From Paracoccaceae bacterium (GTDB lineage Bacteria > Pseudomonadota > Alphaproteobacteria > Rhodobacterales > Rhodobacteraceae): a stretch of 34,118 nt of DNA. Below are positions 9,000 through 17,784 of the stretch, one piece after another. The position numbers were made by a program, and so were the translations under genes. Within the stretch, counting starts at the first letter, position 1. Each line of letters begins with the position of its first letter. The stretch is taken from contig JAQTYE010000012.1 of the NCBI GenBank assembly GCA_028749255.1, positions 1-34,118 of the forward strand, written 5' to 3'. Below the pieces are notes generated by a model. The model saw only the letters and a list, made by a program, of their open reading frames with translations, had not been told where the DNA came from and did not search any database.

Positions 9000-10243
9000 T
9001 GAAACTCGCCCATGAAACCGCGCTGCGCCAGACCACCGGGCTCAAGCAAACGCTTGGGCTCGAGGCGCGCCGGGCGATTGGCTTTCTAAGTCTGTCGAAC
9101 ACCGATCTGACCGAACTGCTGCGCGAGGCGGCATCGGACAATCCGGTGCTGCGGTTGCGGTTGCCGCCCGTGGTGTCCAACCCGGTCGAGGCCGAGGCGC
9201 AGGGCCCGTCGCTGAGCGCGCATGTGCTGGCGCAGTTGCCCCGGCTGGTGCCGCGCGCGCCCGATCAGCGCGTGGCGCTGGCGCTGGCCGAGGCACTGGA
9301 CGGCGCGGGGTTTGTCACACAGCCGCTGGACCAGATCGCGGCGCGGCTGGGCTGCACGGTGGCGCGGGTCGCGCAGGTGCTGCGCGCGCTGCAACAGATC
9401 GAGCCGCGCGGGTTGTTCGCGCGCTCTCTCGCCGAATGTCTGGCGTTGCAACTGGCCGAACGCGGGCCGATTGACCCCGAGATGCAGCGTGTTCTGGATC
9501 ACCTGCCCAGCCTGGCCGGGGGCGGGGTTGCGGCGCTTGCGGTGCGCACGGGGGTAAGTGATGCGCGCCTGGCGATGCATCTGGCGCAGCTGCGCGACCT
9601 GGATCCGCGCCCGGCGGCCGCCTTTGCGCAGGATCTGGCCGCGACCCGGGTGCCCGACCTGATTTTCAGCTGCGAAGCGGGCATCTGGCAGGCGTTGCTG
9701 AACCCCGAAACCCTGCCGCAGGCCTGGCTGGACCCTGCGCTGTTGGGAACGATCCCACGCGGGTCGGCACTCAGCCATAACCGCCAGCAGGCCCGCCATC
9801 TGCTGCGCGCCCTCGATCAGCGCAACCGGGCGCTTCTGGCGCTGGGGGCGGTGTTGGCGCGGGCGCAGGCCGGGTTTCTGGCACAAGGGGCGGCGGTGCT
9901 TGCGCCCCTGACAATGCGGCAGGTCGCGCAGGAGATCGGCATGCACGAAAGCTCGGTCGGGCGGATGGTGAATTCCGGCTCGGCCCGCACGCCCGCAGGC
10001 ATCGTGCCACTGCGTGCGTTTTTCAGCCGGCCTGCCTCGCGCTCCGAGGAGGGCACCGCGACCAGTGCCGCCGCTGTCATTGCGCGGCTGCAGGCATTGA
10101 TCGCGGCGGAAACCACAGCCCTGTCGGATGCGGCGCTATGCGATGTGCTTGGGGCGGCGGGGGTGCAGATTTCGCGTCGCGTGGTGGCAAAATACCGCGC
10201 GCAGGCGGGTATTCCGCCCGCGCATTTGCGGCGCGGGCGTTAG
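8999..10243 (+). CDS. rpoN: RNA polymerase sigma-54 factor (RpoN), divergent paralogue-like
   Basis: Region I-like GLKQTLGLEARRAIGFLSLSNTDLTELLREAASDNPVL; core-binding region with LAPLTMRQVAQEIGMHESSVGRMVNS; RpoN box variant ISRRVVAKYRAQAGIPPAHLRR. TGATG overlap with the GATase stop. The listed ORF begins at GTG 8996; ATG is at 8999. Confidence 0.92.
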   Translation: MKLAHETALRQTTGLKQTLGLEARRAIGFLSLSNTDLTELLREAASDNPVLRLRLPPVVSNPVEAEAQGPSLSAHVLAQLPRLVPRAPDQRVALALAEALDGAGFVTQPLDQIAARLGCTVARVAQVLRALQQIEPRGLFARSLAECLALQLAERGPIDPEMQRVLDHLPSLAGGGVAALAVRTGVSDARLAMHLAQLRDLDPRPAAAFAQDLAATRVPDLIFSCEAGIWQALLNPETLPQAWLDPALLGTIPRGSALSHNRQQARHLLRALDQRNRALLALGAVLARAQAGFLAQGAAVLAPLTMRQVAQEIGMHESSVGRMVNSGSARTPAGIVPLRAFFSRPASRSEEGTATSAAAVIARLQALIAAETTALSDAALCDVLGAAGVQISRRVVAKYRAQAGIPPAHLRRGR

Positions 10244-10246
10244 GGC

Positions 10247-11248
10247 TCAGCCCGCCGTCAGCAAGCGCGCGGCAGTGGGCGCGAAATAGGTCAGCACCCC
10301 GTCACAGCCCGCCCGGCGGAACGCCATCAGGCTTTCGAGCACCACCTTGTCATGGTCGAGCCAGCCATTCTGGATCGCCGCCATCAGCATCGCGTATTCA
10401 CCCGACACCTGATAGGCATAGGTCGGCACGCCGAACGCGTCTTTGACCCGGTGGCAGATGTCGAGATAGGGCATCCCCGGCTTGACCATCACCATATCGG
10501 CGCCCTCGGCCAGATCGCGCGCGACCAGCCGCAGCGCCTCGTCCGAATTGCCGGGGTTCATCTGATAGGTCTTCTTGTCGCCCTTCAGCGCCCCCGAGGC
10601 GCCGACCGCATCGCGAAACGGGCCGTAAAACGCGCTGGCGTATTTCGCGGCGTAACTCAGGATCGTCACGTCGGTATGGCCCGCCGTTTCCAGCGCCGAG
10701 CGCAGCGCGCCGATCCGACCATCCATCATGTCCGACGGGCCCAGAATGTCGGCGCCTGCCTCGGCCTGCGCGACGCCCATTTTTACAAGGCATTCAACGG
10801 TTTCATCGTTCAGGATCACCCCGTCACGCACCAGCCCGTCATGGCCATTGGCATTATAGGGATCAAGCGCGATATCGGTCATGATCGCGATTTCGGGCAC
10901 CGCCGCCTTGATCGCACGGATCACCTGATTGACGAAATTGTCCGGCGCCCAGGCCATCTCGCAGCGTTCGGTTTTGACGGCCGGGTCGGTATAGGGAAAC
11001 AGACAGATCGCCGGGATGCCCAGGGTCGCGGCCTCTTCGGCGGCGCGGATCGCACCCTCAAGTGTGCGGCGCACCACACCCGGCATCGAGGAAATTTCGA
11101 CATCGGCGCCGGGCACATCGGTGATGAAAATCGGCCAGATCAGGTCTTTTACGCTGAGCCGATGTTCCTGCGCCAGATCGCGCAGGGCGGCGGTGCGGCG
11201 CAGACGGCGCAGGCGGGTATGGGGGAAGGGCGGAAGGATCGGGTGCAT
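10247..11248 (-). CDS. hemB: Delta-aminolevulinic acid dehydratase (porphobilinogen synthase)
   Basis: RLRRLRRTAALRDLAQEHRLSVKDLIWPIFI, MDGRIGALR, YAAKYASAFYGPFRDAVGA, KGDKKTYQMNP, VKPGMPYLDI. Confidence 0.97.
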   Translation of the reverse strand: MHPILPPFPHTRLRRLRRTAALRDLAQEHRLSVKDLIWPIFITDVPGADVEISSMPGVVRRTLEGAIRAAEEAATLGIPAICLFPYTDPAVKTERCEMAWAPDNFVNQVIRAIKAAVPEIAIMTDIALDPYNANGHDGLVRDGVILNDETVECLVKMGVAQAEAGADILGPSDMMDGRIGALRSALETAGHTDVTILSYAAKYASAFYGPFRDAVGASGALKGDKKTYQMNPGNSDEALRLVARDLAEGADMVMVKPGMPYLDICHRVKDAFGVPTYAYQVSGEYAMLMAAIQNGWLDHDKVVLESLMAFRRAGCDGVLTYFAPTAARLLTAG

Positions 11249-11444
11249 GGGCTGACTCCTCTGGCTGTGCCTGAGGTGCCACGGATCGGCGCCGGGCTCA
11301 AGCCTTGGTGCGTGGGCAAATCCGTGAAACGGGTGGTTTCGCTGGGCGTGAACATGGTCTAGTCTCGCGCCAAATCAGGCCGGAACGGCCCGTTGTGTGA
11401 GGCGTTGCGTGCATATTTTCGACACCGTGCTAGAGTTGATCAAC

Positions 11445-11942
11445 ATGCGCTCTTTTTCCAACCTGTGGTATTGGATCGCGTTGGCGGTGACCTGGTCATC
11501 GGCCTCGCATTGGGTGCTGGGGGTGCCGTTCGACATGGTGTTGCGCGCCCGGCGCAGGGGCGGGCGCGCGGCCGAGGATCTGGTCACGCTGACCCGCGTC
11601 AATGTGGCGCGGCTATTGATGATCGGGCGCGAGGGCGGGATGGTTCTGTCGGTGGTGGCATCCTTCGTGCTGACCAGCCTGGGCGTTCTGGGCTTTGGCT
11701 ATCATATGGAATTCGCGCAGGCGGTATTCCTGATGGCATTTCCGCTGGCTTTCGTGGGGCTGCTGAGCCTGCGTGCCGCCGCCCGGTTCGAACCGCTGCT
11801 GGAAAACGGGGTCGCGCCGGACGCGGTGGCAAAGATGCTGGCACGGCATCGGGTATCGGTTCAAGCGGTGGGAATGGTGGCCATTCTGGTGACCACGATG
11901 TGGGGCATGCTGCAAAATTTCAGCATCTCGGTTCTGGGCTGA
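11445..11942 (+). CDS. Conserved small integral membrane protein of unknown function
   Basis: Likely start MRSFSNLWYWIALAVTWSSASHWVLGVPFDMVL; several hydrophobic segments. The ORF as listed starts at 11397. Confidence 0.7.
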   Translation: MRSFSNLWYWIALAVTWSSASHWVLGVPFDMVLRARRRGGRAAEDLVTLTRVNVARLLMIGREGGMVLSVVASFVLTSLGVLGFGYHMEFAQAVFLMAFPLAFVGLLSLRAAARFEPLLENGVAPDAVAKMLARHRVSVQAVGMVAILVTTMWGMLQNFSISVLG

Positions 11943-12004
11943 CAAGGGGCGCAGTGCCGCGGCACGGGCTTGACAGCGCCGCGTAAGGGGCTAGCGAAGA
12001 CGCG

Positions 12005-15000
12005 ATGGAGCATTTTCTACTTTCCGGTGCCCCCGAGGGGTTTGACGCGCAGCTTCTGGCGAAGGAACTGGCCAAGGGCCAGCCCGTCGTGCATGTCGCG
12101 CGCGATGATCGGCGGCTTGAGGCGATGCGCGCGGCGCTGGCGTTTTTCGCCCCCGATGCGGTGGTTCTGACGCTGCCCGCCTGGGATTGTCTGCCCTATG
12201 ACCGGGTTTCGCCCAATCCCGATATTTCGGCCACGCGGATGGCCACGCTGGCGGCGCTGCAGGCCGGTCTGCCGGGACCGTTCATCTTGCTGACCACGCT
12301 GTCGGCGGCGATGCAGCGGGTGCCGGCGCGCGACGTGCTGGCGCGTTCAAGCTTCACCGCCAAGGTCGGTGGGCGCATCGACGAGGCGGCGTTGCGCCAG
12401 TTTCTGGTGCGGATGGGGTTTTCGCCCGCCTCGACCGTATCCGAGCCCGGCGATTACGCGGTGCGCGGCGGCATTATCGACATCTTTCCGCCGGGCGAGG
12501 GTGGTCCGGTCCGGCTCGATCTGTTCGGCGATGTGCTGGATGGGGCGCGCCGCTTCGATCCGGTCAGCCAGCGCACCATCGAGCCGTTGAAAGCCATCGA
12601 GCTGGCCCCGGTCAGCGAGGTCATTCTGGACGAGCCCTCGATCGCGCGGTTCCGGCAGACCTACCGCGTGGAATTTGGCGCGGGCGGCGCCGAAGACCCG
12701 CTTTATGAGGCGGTCAGCGCCGGGCGCAAACATGCGGGCATGGAGCATTGGCTGGGCTTCTTCCACGAGCGGTTGGAAACGATTTTCGACTATCTGCCGC
12801 GCGCCGCCATCGTGCTGGACGATCAGCTTGACGCGATCCGCGAGGCGCGCTGGGTCAGTATCGCCGATCAATACGACACCCGCCGCGAGGCGATGAGCCG
12901 CCGTGACCGGGTGGACAGCGTCTATAAACCGGCGGCGCCCGATCTGCTGTATCTGGACGAATCCGGCTGGACCGCAGCACTTGCAGCGCGCCGGGTGCTG
13001 CGGCTGCAAGTGCTGGCCGCGCCGCCGGGGCCGGGGATTTTGGCGACAGGCGGGCGTATCGGGCGCAACTTTGCCCCCGAACGCCAATTGGAAAACGTTA
13101 GTCTTTTCCAAGCCTTGAAAGACCATGTTACGGCGCGCCTGGCGGTGGGGCCCGTGGTGATTGCCAGTTGGTCCGAGGGCGCGCGCGAACGCCTGAAAGG
13201 CCTGATGGAGGACGAAGGCGTCACCGGCGCCCGGCTGATCCGCGATGCGCGCGACATCGGGCCGGGGGTGAACCTGTGCATCTGGCCTCTGGATCAGGGT
13301 TTCGAGGCCAGCGCGCCCGCACAGCCGATCACGGTGATTTCGGAACAGGACGTGCTGGGCGACCGGCTGATCCGCGCGCCGCGCAAGAAGCGCAAGGCCG
13401 AGAACTTCCTGACCGAGGCGCAATCGCTCAGCCCCGGCGATCTGGTGGTGCATGTCGATCACGGCGTCGGGCGCTACAAGGGGTTGGAAACGATCACCGC
13501 GCTGGGGGCGCCGCATGATTGCGTGGCGCTGGAATATGCGGGCGGTGACCGGCTGTTCCTGCCGGTTGAAAACATCGAATTGCTCAGCCGTTACGGCCAT
13601 GAAGAGGGGCTTCTGGACAAGCTCGGCGGCGGTGCGTGGCAGGCCAAGAAGGCCAAGCTGAAAGAACGTATCCGGCAGATTGCCGACAAGCTGATGCGGA
13701 TCGCCGCCGAAAGGTTGTTGCGCGCAGCCCCCATTCTGGAGGCGCCGCATCACGAATGGGAGGCCTTCGCCGCGCGTTTCCCCTATACCGAAACCGATGA
13801 CCAGATGGCCGCGATCGAGGATGTGGTGGGCGATCTGGCCTCGGGGCGGCCGATGGACCGGCTGATCGTGGGCGACGTGGGCTTTGGCAAGACCGAGGTG
13901 GCGATGCGCGCGGCCTTTGTAGCGGCGCAATCGGGGGTGCAGGTTGCGGTGATCGCGCCCACGACCCTGTTGGCGCGCCAGCATTACAAGACCTTCACCG
14001 AACGCTTCCGCGGCACCGCGATCACCGTGCGCCCGCTGTCGCGGTTCGTGTCGGCGAAAGAGGCTGCGAAAACCCGCGAAGGTTTGGCCGAGGGCACCGT
14101 CGATATCGTGATCGGCACCCATGCGGTGCTGGCCAAATCGGTGCGCTTCAAACATCTGGGCCTTCTGGTGATCGACGAGGAACAGCATTTCGGCGTGCAG
14201 CACAAGGAACGGCTGAAGGAGATGCGCAGCGAAATCCATGTGCTGACGCTGACCGCGACGCCGATCCCGCGCACACTGCAGTTGTCGCTGACCGGCGTGC
14301 GCGACTTGAGCCTGATTGGCACACCGCCGGTGGACCGTCTGGCGATCCGCACCTATGTCAGCGAGTTCGACGCGGTGACGATCCGCGAGGCGCTGCTGCG
14401 CGAACGCTATCGTGGCGGGCAAAGTTTTTATGTGGTTCCGCGAATTTCTGATCTTCCAGAAATCGAGGAATTCCTGAAAACCCATGTCCCCGAGGTCAGC
14501 TATCTGGTGGCGCATGGGCAGATGGCGGCGGGCGAGCTCGACGACCGGATGAACGCATTTTACGACGGCAAATTCGATGTGCTGCTTGCTACGACCATCG
14601 TCGAAAGCGGGCTGGATATTCCGACCGCGAACACGATGATCATCCACCGGGCCGATATGTTCGGGCTCAGCCAGCTGTATCAGATCCGCGGCCGGGTCGG
14701 GCGATCCAAGGCGCGGGCCTATTGCTATCTGACGACAAAACCGCGGATGCCCCTGACACCGCAGGCCACGAAACGGCTGCGGCTGCTGGGCAGTCTGGAC
14801 AGTCTGGGCGCGGGGTTCAGTCTCGCCTCGCAAGACCTTGACCTGCGCGGCGCGGGCAACCTGCTGGGCGAGGAACAGTCGGGCCATATCAAGGAAGTCG
14901 GATACGAGCTGTATCAGGCGATGCTGGAAGAGACGATTGCCAAGCTAAAATCGGGCGAGCTGACCGAGGCGGGCGACGATGGCGAATGGTCACCGCAGAT

Positions 15001-15454
15001 CAACCTTGGCGTGCCGGTGATGATCCCCGAGGCGTTCATCCCCGATCTGGATGTGCGGCTGGGCCTGTATCGTCGGCTGTCCGGGCTGACCACCAAGGTC
15101 GAACTGGAGGGTTTTGCCGCCGAACTGATCGACCGCTTCGGCCCGCTGCCAAAAGAGGTGAACACCCTGCTTTTGGTGGTGCGGATCAAGGCGATGTGCA
15201 AACGTGCCCATATCGCGCGGATGGATGCCGGGCCAAAAGGCGCGACCGTGCAGTTCCACATGGACAAATTTCCCAACCCGGCCGGGCTGGTGGAATTCAT
15301 GCATGCGCAAAACGGCATGGCCAAGATTCAGGGCAACAAGGTTGTGGTGCGGCGCGACTGGGGTTCGGACGCCGACAAGATCAAGGGCGCCTTCGCGATT
15401 GCCCGCGATCTGGCCGAAAAGGTCATCGCCGCCAAGAAAGCCGCCAAGGGCTGA
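12005..15454 (+). CDS. mfd: Transcription-repair coupling factor Mfd
   Basis: 1149 aa. Motifs LSPGDLVVHVDHGVGRYKGLETI (RID), DRLIVGDVGFGKTEVAMRAAF, VIDEEQHFGVQHKERLK, TATPIPRTLQLSLTGVRDLSLI, GRVGRSKARAYCYL, GYELYQAMLEE. Confidence 0.97.
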   Translation: MEHFLLSGAPEGFDAQLLAKELAKGQPVVHVARDDRRLEAMRAALAFFAPDAVVLTLPAWDCLPYDRVSPNPDISATRMATLAALQAGLPGPFILLTTLSAAMQRVPARDVLARSSFTAKVGGRIDEAALRQFLVRMGFSPASTVSEPGDYAVRGGIIDIFPPGEGGPVRLDLFGDVLDGARRFDPVSQRTIEPLKAIELAPVSEVILDEPSIARFRQTYRVEFGAGGAEDPLYEAVSAGRKHAGMEHWLGFFHERLETIFDYLPRAAIVLDDQLDAIREARWVSIADQYDTRREAMSRRDRVDSVYKPAAPDLLYLDESGWTAALAARRVLRLQVLAAPPGPGILATGGRIGRNFAPERQLENVSLFQALKDHVTARLAVGPVVIASWSEGARERLKGLMEDEGVTGARLIRDARDIGPGVNLCIWPLDQGFEASAPAQPITVISEQDVLGDRLIRAPRKKRKAENFLTEAQSLSPGDLVVHVDHGVGRYKGLETITALGAPHDCVALEYAGGDRLFLPVENIELLSRYGHEEGLLDKLGGGAWQAKKAKLKERIRQIADKLMRIAAERLLRAAPILEAPHHEWEAFAARFPYTETDDQMAAIEDVVGDLASGRPMDRLIVGDVGFGKTEVAMRAAFVAAQSGVQVAVIAPTTLLARQHYKTFTERFRGTAITVRPLSRFVSAKEAAKTREGLAEGTVDIVIGTHAVLAKSVRFKHLGLLVIDEEQHFGVQHKERLKEMRSEIHVLTLTATPIPRTLQLSLTGVRDLSLIGTPPVDRLAIRTYVSEFDAVTIREALLRERYRGGQSFYVVPRISDLPEIEEFLKTHVPEVSYLVAHGQMAAGELDDRMNAFYDGKFDVLLATTIVESGLDIPTANTMIIHRADMFGLSQLYQIRGRVGRSKARAYCYLTTKPRMPLTPQATKRLRLLGSLDSLGAGFSLASQDLDLRGAGNLLGEEQSGHIKEVGYELYQAMLEETIAKLKSGELTEAGDDGEWSPQINLGVPVMIPEAFIPDLDVRLGLYRRLSGLTTKVELEGFAAELIDRFGPLPKEVNTLLLVVRIKAMCKRAHIARMDAGPKGATVQFHMDKFPNPAGLVEFMHAQNGMAKIQGNKVVVRRDWGSDADKIKGAFAIARDLAEKVIAAKKAAKG

Positions 15455-15480
15455 GCCCGCGCGGGACATTCTGCGCGACG

Positions 15481-15597
15481 GGGGGCGCCGCCCCCTCTGC
15501 GGCTGCGCAGCATTCACCCCCGGGATATTTGGACCAAAGTGAAAGGGCGTCGTTGTTCTTCACTTTGGTCTCAATTGCCCCGGGGGCCGCGCCCCTG
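15481..15597. repeat. Structured intergenic repeat, copy A (inverted pair between convergent genes; likely bidirectional terminator)
   Basis: GGGGGC-GCC-GCCCCC hairpin, then CCCCCGGGATATTTGGACCAAAGTGAA (15517-15543), loop, then the inverted arm TTCACTTTGGTCTCAATTGCCCCGGGGG (15559-15586). Confidence 0.75.
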
Positions 15598-15599
15598 CG

Positions 15600-16826
15600 T
15601 CACCCTAGGTCAACCGTGCGGCGCATCAGCACCCAGGCCAATGCCGAACAGATCAGCGTGGCGCAGATGATCGGCAGGGCCGAGCCGTTGAACATCAACC
15701 CCACCGGCGCCGCGATCATCACCGCGCCCACGGTGGACAGGGCGGTGACGACAGAGGCCGTCATTCCCGCCAGATGCCCCATCTTCTGCATCGCCAGCGC
15801 GTTCAGGTTGCCAAAGGTCACGCCTGCCATGAAGAACACGCTGACCGACCACACGAACACCGCGCCAAAGCCCACGCCGCCCATCGGCAGGCCAAGACCC
15901 ACAAGCACCAGCATGATGCCCGAGCAGATCACCTGCATCAGATAGGCCGCCGTCGCGATCCGGCGCATTCCCAGATGCACAACGAATTTCGCGTTCAGCA
16001 CCGATCCCGACCCCGCCAGCAGCGCCATCAGAGCGAACCATTTCGGAAACGCCTCGGCGCTGGAGCCATAGGCCGTGAACAGTTGTTGCGACGAGGACAG
16101 CAGCGCGAACATCTGCCCGAAGCCCAGCGTCAGGATCAGTGTGTAAAGCCGCACTTCACGCTCGGCCAGCACTTCGCGCACACCCGCGACCAGCGTGCCA
16201 AGGCGCAGCGGGCGGCGGCGTTCCGGGGGCAGGGTTTCTGGTTGACGCAGATTGACCCAACTCATTCCGATCATACCAAAGGCGATGAACGCCCAGAATA
16301 CGCCACGCCAGTCGCTCAGCCCGATGATCACCGCGCCGATGGACGGGGCGACGGCTGGCACAAGAATGAAAATCATCATGATGATCGAGGTGACCCGCGC
16401 CATTTCGCGTCCGGAATACAGATCACGCACCAGCGCCATCGGCACGATCCGCGGGGCGGCGGCCCCCAGACCCTGCAGCGTGCGCGCGATCAGCAGCGCC
16501 TCGAGGCTGTTGGCCTGCGTCGCCAGAAGCGTGCCAAGCATATAAATCACGATGCCCACGGTGATCGTGCGTTTGCGCCCGAAGGCATCTGACACCGGGC
16601 CCACAACAAAGGTGCCCACCCCCATGCCCAGCACGAAGGCGGTCAGCACCAGTTGTGCGCGATTGATATCGTTCGGCGACAGCTGTGCGGCGATCTCGGG
16701 CAGGGCGGGCAGCATCGCGTCGATGGAAAATGCCACCGTCGCGGTCAGCGAGGCCAGCATTGCGGTGAATTCCGGCAACGCCAGACGGCGCGGCCCCGGA
16801 GCGGCGGGAGAAACGGATTGGGTCAC
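15600..16826 (-). CDS. MFS transporter, Bcr/CflA drug-resistance family
   Basis: LPEFTAMLASLTATVAFSIDAMLPALPEIAAQL, GPVSDAFGRKRTITVG, RTLQGLGAAAPRIVPMALVRDLYSG. Likely GTG start VTQSVSPAAPG at 16826; the ORF opens further upstream to 16943. Confidence 0.88.
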   Translation of the reverse strand: MTQSVSPAAPGPRRLALPEFTAMLASLTATVAFSIDAMLPALPEIAAQLSPNDINRAQLVLTAFVLGMGVGTFVVGPVSDAFGRKRTITVGIVIYMLGTLLATQANSLEALLIARTLQGLGAAAPRIVPMALVRDLYSGREMARVTSIIMMIFILVPAVAPSIGAVIIGLSDWRGVFWAFIAFGMIGMSWVNLRQPETLPPERRRPLRLGTLVAGVREVLAEREVRLYTLILTLGFGQMFALLSSSQQLFTAYGSSAEAFPKWFALMALLAGSGSVLNAKFVVHLGMRRIATAAYLMQVICSGIMLVLVGLGLPMGGVGFGAVFVWSVSVFFMAGVTFGNLNALAMQKMGHLAGMTASVVTALSTVGAVMIAAPVGLMFNGSALPIICATLICSALAWVLMRRTVDLG

Positions 16827-16955
16827 GGAAGATCTTTCGAGGTTCTGAACGCAGCAAGACACGCTCTGCGCGGCAAAAAACCAGAGATTGCGCATGAAAC
16901 CAAGGGGGCGTTGCCGCGCAGAAGCCCGGCTCTCTGTGCACAAACGCCGGGAGGT

Positions 16956-17651
16956 TTAGCCCTGCGCCTGCCAGGCAGGATCTGCGGCCTCGGTGTCGGG
17001 CCCCGCCTCGGCCGCGCGTGCGCGGGCCAGATCGGCCAGTTCGTCGATCACCGAAAGCCAGAATTCGGGGCTTTGCGCCCCCTCGATCACATGCTGTTCG
17101 CCCAGAATGAAGGTCGGCATCGCCCGCACCCCGCGTTCGCGTGCATGGGCGTCATGCGCCAATACCGTGTCGCGATCAGCGTCGCTGGCCAGCAGCCGCG
17201 CGATCAGCGCCCGGTCGAGCCCGGAATTCGCGCCGATTTCGGTCAGCACCTCTAGATCGCCGATATTGCGCCCCTCGTGCCAGAACGCGCGCATCAACGC
17301 CGACATCACCCGGGTCTGACAGCCCTCGACCCCGGCCCAATGCAGCAAACGCAGCGCATTGACGGTGTTGGGCATCCAGTCAATCGCGGCCAGGTTCAGC
17401 GTGATCCCGCTTTCGGCGGCCGCCTCCAGCACCGGCAGTTGCCGTTTCGCCAGCGTCTCGCGGCCGAATTTTGCGGCCAGATAGGCATCGCGCCCCATGC
17501 CTTCGGGCGGCATCGTCGGGTTCAGCTGAAACGGATGCCATGCCAGAACGATCCCGTGTTCGGGGCGCGCCTCCAGCGCACGATCCAGCCGTGCCTTTCC
17601 GATCAGACACCACGGACAAACCGGATCAGCAAAGATATCGAGTGTGATCAT
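16956..17651 (-). CDS. DsbA family oxidoreductase (FrnE-like thioredoxin fold)
   Basis: MITLDIFADPVCPWCLIGKARLDRAL (CPWC active site), later RGVRAMPTFILGEQHVIEGAQ. Start at 17651 rather than 17723. Confidence 0.88.
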   Translation of the reverse strand: MITLDIFADPVCPWCLIGKARLDRALEARPEHGIVLAWHPFQLNPTMPPEGMGRDAYLAAKFGRETLAKRQLPVLEAAAESGITLNLAAIDWMPNTVNALRLLHWAGVEGCQTRVMSALMRAFWHEGRNIGDLEVLTEIGANSGLDRALIARLLASDADRDTVLAHDAHARERGVRAMPTFILGEQHVIEGAQSPEFWLSVIDELADLARARAAEAGPDTEAADPAWQAQG

Positions 17652-17784
17652 TGCGGTCCCATTTCGGTGCCTGTCTAAAATGATTCTACCGCAGCGTGTG
17701 CCGCAGCAGGCGAACTTTCCCAAAAATATCTTTTAAACATAGGAAAATAAAGCCGAAACTTGGATTTCCTGATTGACGCAAGGG

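Noticed and set aside
10225-10265. GCGGGC...GCCCGC inverted repeat at the rpoN/hemB convergent junction as a strong terminator
   Set aside because: Stem is only ~6 bp with no T-tract on either side; could contribute but not enough to annotate.
12347-14887. 846-aa minus-strand ORF opposite mfd
   Set aside because: Shadow ORF; mfd on the plus strand is unambiguous across the whole span.
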